Shown here one piece after another: positions 57,690 through 64,000 of a DNA stretch of 64,000 bases. The notes under the pieces were generated by a model. It was not told where the DNA came from and did no database searches. It worked only from the letters and a program-made list of their open reading frames with translations. The stretch's first letter is position 1; each line of letters begins with the position of its first letter. Both the position numbers and the translations under genes were made by a program. Source of the stretch: Trichosporon coremiiforme (taxonomy: Eukaryota; Basidiomycota; Tremellomycetes; Trichosporonales; Trichosporonaceae); contig BCJJ01000002.1 in the NCBI GenBank assembly GCA_039545355.1, positions 31,128-95,127 on the forward strand. Reading direction: 5' to 3'.

Positions 57690-60192
57690 TTACCGACCTT
57701 TAGCAGCCTCCACCATATAGCTCATGAGTGCGGCGTAGATTGCGGCCTGGTCTGATCCCTCGCCACTCCCTTGGGCTGGCGGGCCCCACTGTCCGCTGCC
57801 GTCAAAGTAACCTCCCTGGCTCGGGCCGGCGAACTGGACGGGGGGCGTGTTGTCCGTCCTTGCAGGAGGCATCGGCTCGGCAGGACTGCCAAACATGTTC
57901 TGCGGCCCGAGGCCGGGATCCAGCTCCCAACCGCCCTCGCCCGGCGCCGGCTCCGTCGTCGTCAGATGATTCCAGTAGAATTGGCTGAGGTTGAACAGAT
58001 TCGGCTGCTGCTGCTGCCCCTGCTGGCCCATTGTCAGTTGGCTGCCCTGGCTGATCGGCTGGCCCAGCTCGTGCCCCGAGGCCTGCTGCCGCGGCGCGTC
58101 GTCCTCGTCTCCGTCCGCCAAGTTGCGACCCATGCTCCGCAGCCCCTCTGTGATGGCGACCCCAGGCTCGCCGGAACGCGGCTCGCTCTCCGGCGTGTGG
58201 TCTTCGCGGAACATGTCGCCTGAACTGAGCTTCAGGCCGCCCTGAATCAGGCCCTCAAAGAAGAGCTTGTGCGCCGACGCTGCTGGCCACGAAGACGAAA
58301 AGTCGCGCAGCCAGATGCAGCACTGCGCAAAGTTGAGCTTGGCGCGGTGCGCGATCGCGGGGTCGGATGAGGACGCGTCAAACGCCTCCCATAGCGTGAT
58401 CACCGACATCATGTGGATGCAGTCCGACGAGCACTGCGACAGCAGCTTGTGCCGGTCCAGGTGCGCCAGCATGTCGATGCACGCCTCGGCCGACTCAGAG
58501 CACACGCGGTGCGCCTTGTCGACGAGCGCAGGGGGACCGCGGCCTTGCCCGCTTCGCCGACGCAGGAAGCGGCAGTACAGCAGAATGCGCGCCGTGTGGT
58601 ACCACGACAGGCCGACGACGTGGTGCGGCAGAGGCGACACGTTCGGGTCCAGGTTCACTTCGAGTTTCGCAGGCATCGCCTCCCGCCATGCGACCAGATC
58701 CGCTGCGATGCGCTCCGCGCGGCGCCACACGTCCTGCTCCGCCTCGATGCGCGCGATAAACCGCCGGTCCCAGCTGTCGTACACTGGCGGACCGATGACT
58801 TCCAGGTCCAGAATGTCCTCCATGATCATGCCCATCCGGCACGTCCAAACGAAGAACGACATAATGTGTCCTCGTCGCGGCGTGATGTGTCGTACTGGAG
58901 CCGGTATCGGCGCAGAGCTCGGCGACTGGGGCGGCCACGGCTCAAACTCGTCCGACTCGGTCTCGGACGGCAGCGGCGTGCTGCTCCGCCTGTAGCGCAG
59001 AAACAGCGGGCGGCCCAGCTCTTCCGCGAGGATCTTGTCGAGCACATAGACATTCCAGAACACGCGCGAACGCAGCTCGCACTCGCCTGCCTCACTCGGC
59101 GTAGTAGGCGCAAGGTGCAGGCCAAGGTTCAGCGCCATTGTCGCGGCACGACCGGCGTACGTGAACGCGGACCGTTTGTCACCGACTCCCGTCTGGCGCA
59201 GCGACAGGATCATGAGCGCCTGGATAATGTCGACACGCGACTCGTTCCGGCAGTGGTGCAGTGCCGACTCGGCCATCGCGTACAGCTTGTCCCCGTCGAT
59301 ACCGTCGGTCGGGGGCGGGCACAGGCATGCCGAGATCGCGAGCATGCTGAGGAGCAAGGGCGCACTCGCAGTATGGGGGTTGAACATGGGCTTGTAGATG
59401 AGCGGCCAGATGCACTGATCTCAGCTAGAGCCATGTCTAAAGAGCTTACATGAACTGATGTGAAGTACACCGCGAGCAGCTCGTCCACCAGTCCGGGCGG
59501 AAGACCGAGCAATGGCAACCGGCGTCGCTTGACTGGTCCTCCGTGGTCGCGCGGGGATGACTGGTCGTGCGGTCGAGAGCCGGGTCCGCCGAGCTGGCTG
59601 CCGGGCGACTCGTTTCCATTGCGTCGTCGGAATCCTGGTGCCGGTCCACTGTCTGTCAGCTAGGAGAACTCTCTAGTAGATAGCTGGGGCGTCGCTGTGT
59701 GGCTACAGTTCGCGCTTCAAAGCATCGTTGGAGCCCCGTTTGAAACAGCACCCGCCTGGCAGCTCCGAGCGAGACCAGATGAGAAGCGGGTGAATGTTCC
59801 CACGTCCAGCGCAGAGTGTGCACTCACCGTTTCCGTACCGGGGTCTCGAACGTGCAGTCCACTCCGGCTTCACGACACAACTTGCACGTCATTTCGCCGT
59901 TCGAGGAAGGCGCGAGTTCCTCGCATTTCATCCGTCGCAACTTGCATCCCTGTCTGTCAGCTTCGGTCCGGTAAGCGTAGCTGTGCATCCTTCCGCCCAA
60001 GAGCCTGTCGTTCGAAGGAGCGGCCTCCACCGCGTTACACTTGTAATTGTTGACAAGAATGTTGGTTGGGGGACATGGAATTGAGGATGAACTCTGTCGC
60101 ACAGCCGGGTAATCTTTGCGGGGACAAGGGGAGCCAAGACTTACGTCGCATGCGCGGGAGGAGCGCTTCCTCGTGGATGGGCCGGGCGACAT
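57690..60192 (-). CDS. Zn2Cys6 transcription factor, divergent from aldehyde dehydrogenase
   Basis: Predicted 697-residue regulator. Four exons: 60145-60192, 59828-59949, 59450-59648 and 57690-59414, with introns of 195, 179 and 35 bp. Exon 1 ends ACD; joining to exon 2 gives CDGCKLRRMKC...CKLCREAGVDC, a complete C-x2-C-x6-C cluster pair. Joining exons 3 and 4 gives YFTSVHCIWPLIYKPMFNP, the usual start of the fungal transcription factor homology domain, followed by GRAATMALNLGLHL and RVFWNVYVLDK. The tail is Gln/Gly/Pro-rich with GQQGQQQQPN. Introns 1 and 2 are long for this locus and share the 3' end AGCTGACAGACAG. The gene is divergent from aldehyde dehydrogenase (846 bp apart), which is a plausible target. 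Confidence 0.85.
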
Positions 60193-61038
60193 GATGTGCG
60201 CGGGTGGGTGGGTGTTGTGGATGCTTGGGTGGTCGGCACGAATGCAGACTTGGATGTGCTTTGTAAGAGCATGAATAAACCAATGTCTGTCTGGTTGAGT
60301 GGATGGGCGGGGTGGTTGGTTGAGCCTGGCTGGGTGCAGTGCGGTGCGGCTGCTGGCTGGGTGCGGTCCGACTCGGTCAGCCTGGGCAGCCTGGCGGCAT
60401 GCGGCTGGGCTGGGCCGGGCTCTACCTACGACCTGTCATCTCGCGAGGCGGGTCCGATCGAAATCAACGCCGACTCAGATTCACCAAGTCGTTTGCCGTG
60501 TCATCGTCGAGCACGCATTCCGGGTGCATGCGGCTGGGCATGGTGGGTATGGGGGATGTTGCAAAGGTGAGAAATGGAGGGCATGCGCTGTTTTTGATGC
60601 AAAGGGAGGCAAGGGAGGCACAGCGAGCGCACGAGAGCGCACGACTGCATGAGCGGCTGGCTGTCCAAAGTTCGCCGAGCTGCACGCTCTCATTGGATTC
60701 CTGGATCAACTATGCCCGCAAGATGATCCGGACACCACTTACAGCCTGGGCCCAGCACCCAGCACTCGATCGCTCGTCCTCGTCCTCGTTCTCGTTCTCG
60801 TTCTTGTCTTCGCACTCCGGAGCCTCCACACGATCCGACGCCGGTCACACGTTGGTCCCCGCACTGTGCACACCTCGGCTCCTGTCCACTGGCTTCGTTC
60901 CTCGCCTCGCATTCCTCGCCCCCCGCATATCCATATCCGCCCCTTATCATCCACACCCCCTTACCACCACCACCTCATCTTCCAACCGTCCCCTTCCCCT
61001 ACCCCCCTGCTCCCCTGCTCCCCCGCTCCCCTTGCAAC
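60193..61038. other. divergent promoter region
   Basis: Shared upstream region of the Zn2Cys6 and aldehyde dehydrogenase genes, with GGCTGGGT-type repeats near 60310-60420 and C-rich tracts at 60950-61030. No gene was recognised. Confidence 0.4.
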
Positions 61039-62909
61039 ATGTTGCTTCCGCGGGCCATCGCTGCTGCACGCCTACCCCTCTGCAGAGCTCGCTCCTATGC
61101 CTCGTCATCTACTCATTCCACTCTCAACGTCCCCACCATCGGCAACCTAGACATCCCCACGAGTCTCTTCATGTTCGTTATGGCGGGCTCGGTAACTGAC
61201 ATCCAGCAACAACAAGTGGATCCCTTCCTCGACTCAGGACAAGGACACCTTCCCCACATACAATCCCGCAACTGGCAAGCCTATCGCCAATGTCGCCCAT
61301 GCGTCCGCCGCCGACGTTGACGCCGCCGTGGACGCCGCGAGGACCGCCTTCAACACGACATGGGGCTTGAACATTGATGCAACGGAGCGAGCAGCGCGTA
61401 CGTTCATCTGGAAAGGTGTCTCACCTGGCTGACCTCAGTCATCAACAAGCTCGCAGACCTCATCGAGCGTGACGCCGGCCGGCTAGCAGCTCTTGAGAGG
61501 TAAGCTTGCGGCCTCCGGCAGAGCTGACCACAGTCTGAATTCTGGCAAGGGTGTCCGAATCGCTCGGTGAGCTAGCGGCTCCTTCGATTGAGCTGACACC
61601 AGTGACGGCGACATTGTCGACGCCGTCGCGTGTTTCCGATACTACGCCGGCATGGCAGACAAGATCCACGGCCAGACGCTCAACGCGTTCGGCGGCTCCA
61701 AGCTCGCCTACACGCTGCACCAGCCGATCGGCGTCTGTGGCCAGATGTAAGCTATCCATTAAAGATAAGCTGACCATCAGTCTTCCCTACAACTACCCGA
61801 TCATGATGATGGCGTGGAAGTGTGCGGCCGCTCTGGCAGCGGGATGCACGATCATTGTGAAACCGAGCGAGCTCACGCCCCTGACTGCGCTGGCGATCTG
61901 TGACTTGGCGAAAGAGGCCGGCCTCCCCCCGGGCGTGCTGAACGCCCTTCCCGGCCTCGGATCTACGACCGGTAGCGCCATAGCCTCCCACATGGGCATC
62001 GACAAGGTAAGCTGGGGTTGCTCCGGCCGGAAGCTGACAGCCAGGTCGCATTCACCGGCTCGGTCGCGACTGGGCGCAAGATCTCGATTGCTGCTGCGTC
62101 GTCGAATCTGAAAAAGGTCACCTTGGAACTCGGGGGCAAGTCGCCCCTCATTGTCTTTGGGTCTGCAGACGTCAAGCAGGCTGCAGACTGGACCGCCTTG
62201 GGCGTGTTCTACAATACTGGCCAGGACTGCACAGCGAGTAGTCGGGTAAGCTGTGCAGAACGTGCAGAGCTGACCAGCCAGGTCTATGCCCAGGAGGACA
62301 TCTTTGACGACTACGTCGCGGAGCTGAAACAGCGAGCTGAGGCTTGCGCTATCGGCCAGCCGTACGACGAGGCGACCTCCATGGGGCCTTTAGTGAGCTT
62401 TCAGGTTACGCCAGAGCTGACGGCAGATCTCCTCTGCTCAGCGGGACAAGGTACGTGCCTACATCCAGTCCGGGCTTGACGAGGGCGCTACGATCATAAC
62501 TGGCGGGTTGGGACCTTGTGGCCCGCAAGGCGACGACGTCGGGCACTGGCAACGGCCTACGATCTTCGTGAACACTCGCCCGACTATGCGCATAATCCGA
62601 GAAGAAATCTTTGGCCCCGTCGTCTGTGTGATCCCCTTCAAGGACGAGGCGGAGGCGTTGAGATTAGCAAACGACACCGAGTTCGGCCTCGGCGCGGGAG
62701 TGTTCACGAATGACGTGGGCCAGGCGACCCGTGTCTCCACCGCCCTTGAAGCGGGAACAGTCTGGGTCAACCAGTATGGCATCCTGCACAACTCGGTGCC
62801 GTTCGGAGGATTCAAATTCAGCGGCATCGGGCGCGAGCTCGGGTCCTACGGTATACAGGAGTACTGCCAGGTGAAGGCCGTGCATTTGAATCTGACGCAG
62901 ACTGTGTGA
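61039..62909 (+). CDS. aldehyde dehydrogenase, mitochondrial type
   Basis: Predicted 526-residue NAD(P)-dependent aldehyde dehydrogenase. Nine exons: 61039-61172, 61207-61397, 61439-61499, 61534-61566, 61603-61746, 61781-62006, 62045-62245, 62282-62404 and 62442-62909. The eight introns are 34-41 bp, most with CTGAC before CAG. The start [20 protein letters not shown] is an Arg-rich mitochondrial presequence. Spliced landmarks are [64 protein letters not shown] (catalytic Glu) and [13 protein letters not shown] (catalytic Cys). [19 protein letters not shown] and the C-terminal [18 protein letters not shown] follow. Every junction restores a conserved block. The likely role is acetaldehyde or related aldehyde oxidation. 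Confidence 0.93.
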
Positions 62910-63228
62910 GTTGGCAGCTTGAGAGCTTGGAATGTACAGCTGATGACAACAGGGACTGGCCGGTATAGACGAGCACGAACGAAACGTTAGTCCAACTATG
63001 GAAGTGGTGACGAGCTGACTGATACAGAATAGAGCCTGCAACATTGCCAGCATTGTAAAACAGCATGAAGTCATGAAGCAGAAACTCTCCCTACTCCACT
63101 CGCTACTGACCTCGCAACGCTGAACCTCGCAAAGACTTCCACCTGAAACGAGTGAGTGGCACTTTGCCTCCCCCTCTTCCTCTCACACTCTCTTCCTCTG
63201 ACATACTCTGAACGTCCCCTCAGAATCG
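62910..63228. other. intergenic
   Basis: No gene was recognised. Confidence 0.35.
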
Positions 63229-63264
63229 AAAAAGTTGGCGTAAGGGAGTATGCGACTACTCGCT
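63229..63264 (-). terminator. tRNA-Leu 3' trailer hairpin and terminator, copy 7
   Basis: Minus strand: GAGTA/TACTC stem with a GTCGCA loop, CCTTACGCC, AAC and T5. Confidence 0.65.
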
Positions 63265-63369
63265 TGACGAGAGTGGGATTCGAACCCACGTCCGAAGACT
63301 GCGGAGATGAATCCCTTGGAATAAGGGGTCACCTTAACACAGCGCCTTAGACCGCTCGGCCATCTCGCC
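63265..63369 (-). tRNA. tRNA-Leu(AAG)
   Basis: Same exons as the other Leu(AAG) genes; intron about 27 nt. Confidence 0.95.
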
Positions 63370-63700
63370 TGGTGACAGCGCTGCGCCGCCGACGGAGACG
63401 CCCCAGGGAGCACGGGGGCGAGGGACAGCGAGGCGTTTGCGGGAAGGCGTAGGCGGTGATATGAAGAGCGCGGTCTGCGATTCTGCAAGGATAGACCTCT
63501 TGTGAGATTCTTCTTGGTACGAGCTGGACTGTACACGGATGGCAGCTGACCTCAGCCTCCCTTGTTCTTCTCCCTCTCTCATCGTCCCTTCCCAACCTCC
63601 TCCTCCCCCACCACACTCCCCCCGCTAGCTACCTCAAGCCCGCTCCGACCCCGGCGTGCGCCTCCCTCGGCCTAGCCTCTGCCAGCCAGGCAGAGCTCCT
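63370..63700. other. intergenic between tRNA-Leu and tRNA-Tyr
   Basis: Nothing recognised. Confidence 0.35.
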
Positions 63701-63807
63701 CACCATAGCTCAGTTGGTAGAGCGTCGGACTGTAATTTGGTAACAATCAAGCCGCCCAAGAGGGCGATGACATCCGCAGGTCCTGTGTTCGACTCACAGT
63801 GGTGAGA
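63701..63807 (+). tRNA. tRNA-Tyr(GTA)
   Basis: Same exons as the copy at 55213, with anticodon GTA. The intron is about 34 nt and differs from the first copy. T5 starts two bases after the gene. Confidence 0.93.
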
Positions 63808-64000
63808 CTTTTTGGCCCCTGGACGTCCTCGAGGCCCCCGAAGAGGGCCACTGAAGTTGTTACGGTGTATCGGGACGGGTGGAGAGTGGGTGCAAAACGG
63901 TTGGGAAGACATGGGGGTGGAAGGTGAGGAGGAGCTGGAGAGGGGGTGGAGAGGGTGGGAAGAGTGGGGATGGAGCAAGGTGGTGAACGCAGGTGAGAGC

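Overview
The window looks like chromosomal DNA from a basidiomycete yeast, most probably a member of the Trichosporonales (Trichosporon, Cutaneotrichosporon or Apiotrichum type). The evidence is GC-rich coding sequence, spliceosomal introns of only 32-41 bp with CTGAC/CTGAT branch sites just before CAG, tRNA genes that all carry introns, and the gene content. Species identity is inferred, not proven.

Region 1 (1-8 kb): the 3' end of an aspartic protease gene with a probable frameshift, a secreted laccase-type multicopper oxidase, a decayed GH31 alpha-glucosidase, a coiled-coil protein and a small secreted protein.

Region 2 (11-34 kb) is the main finding: a complete five-gene galactosaminogalactan (GAG) exopolysaccharide cluster of the Aspergillus fumigatus type. 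It contains a deacetylase (agd3-like, CE18), a GH114 endo-galactosaminidase (ega3-like), a GH135 spherulin-4 hydrolase (sph3-like), a UDP-hexose 4-epimerase (uge3-like) and a 2,914-residue membrane glycosyltransferase (gtb3-like). The epimerase would supply UDP-Gal and UDP-GalNAc, the giant GT4 enzyme would polymerise and export the chain, Agd3 would deacetylate it into a cationic adhesive polymer, and the two hydrolases would trim it. All five coding regions are uninterrupted, in contrast to the intron-rich genes further right.

Region 3 (34.5-43.4 kb plus 53.6-55.7 and 63.3-63.8 kb) holds 18 tRNA genes, seven of them Leu(AAG). All eight Leu genes are followed by a 3'-trailer hairpin whose stem covaries between copies. 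In the Leu(AAG) copies it is followed by a CCTTACGCC-like box, and all end in a T-run. Several LTR-like repeats with TG...CA ends and 6-bp target duplications sit 54-70 bp upstream of tRNA 5' ends, which suggests Pol III-targeted retroelements.

Region 4 (41.3-50.8 kb) is a proline-utilisation cluster, all on the minus strand: P5C dehydrogenase, a Zn2Cys6 regulator, an AAAP amino-acid permease and proline dehydrogenase. A RidA-family gene, whose ATG is split by an intron, is divergent from it. A zinc alcohol dehydrogenase lies next to RidA.

Region 5 (56-63 kb): a pirin with an in-frame, AUG-less upstream extension, and a Zn2Cys6 transcription factor divergent from a nine-exon mitochondrial-type aldehyde dehydrogenase. 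Two assembly gaps (20039-20068 and 39129-39283) both fall inside tandem repeats.
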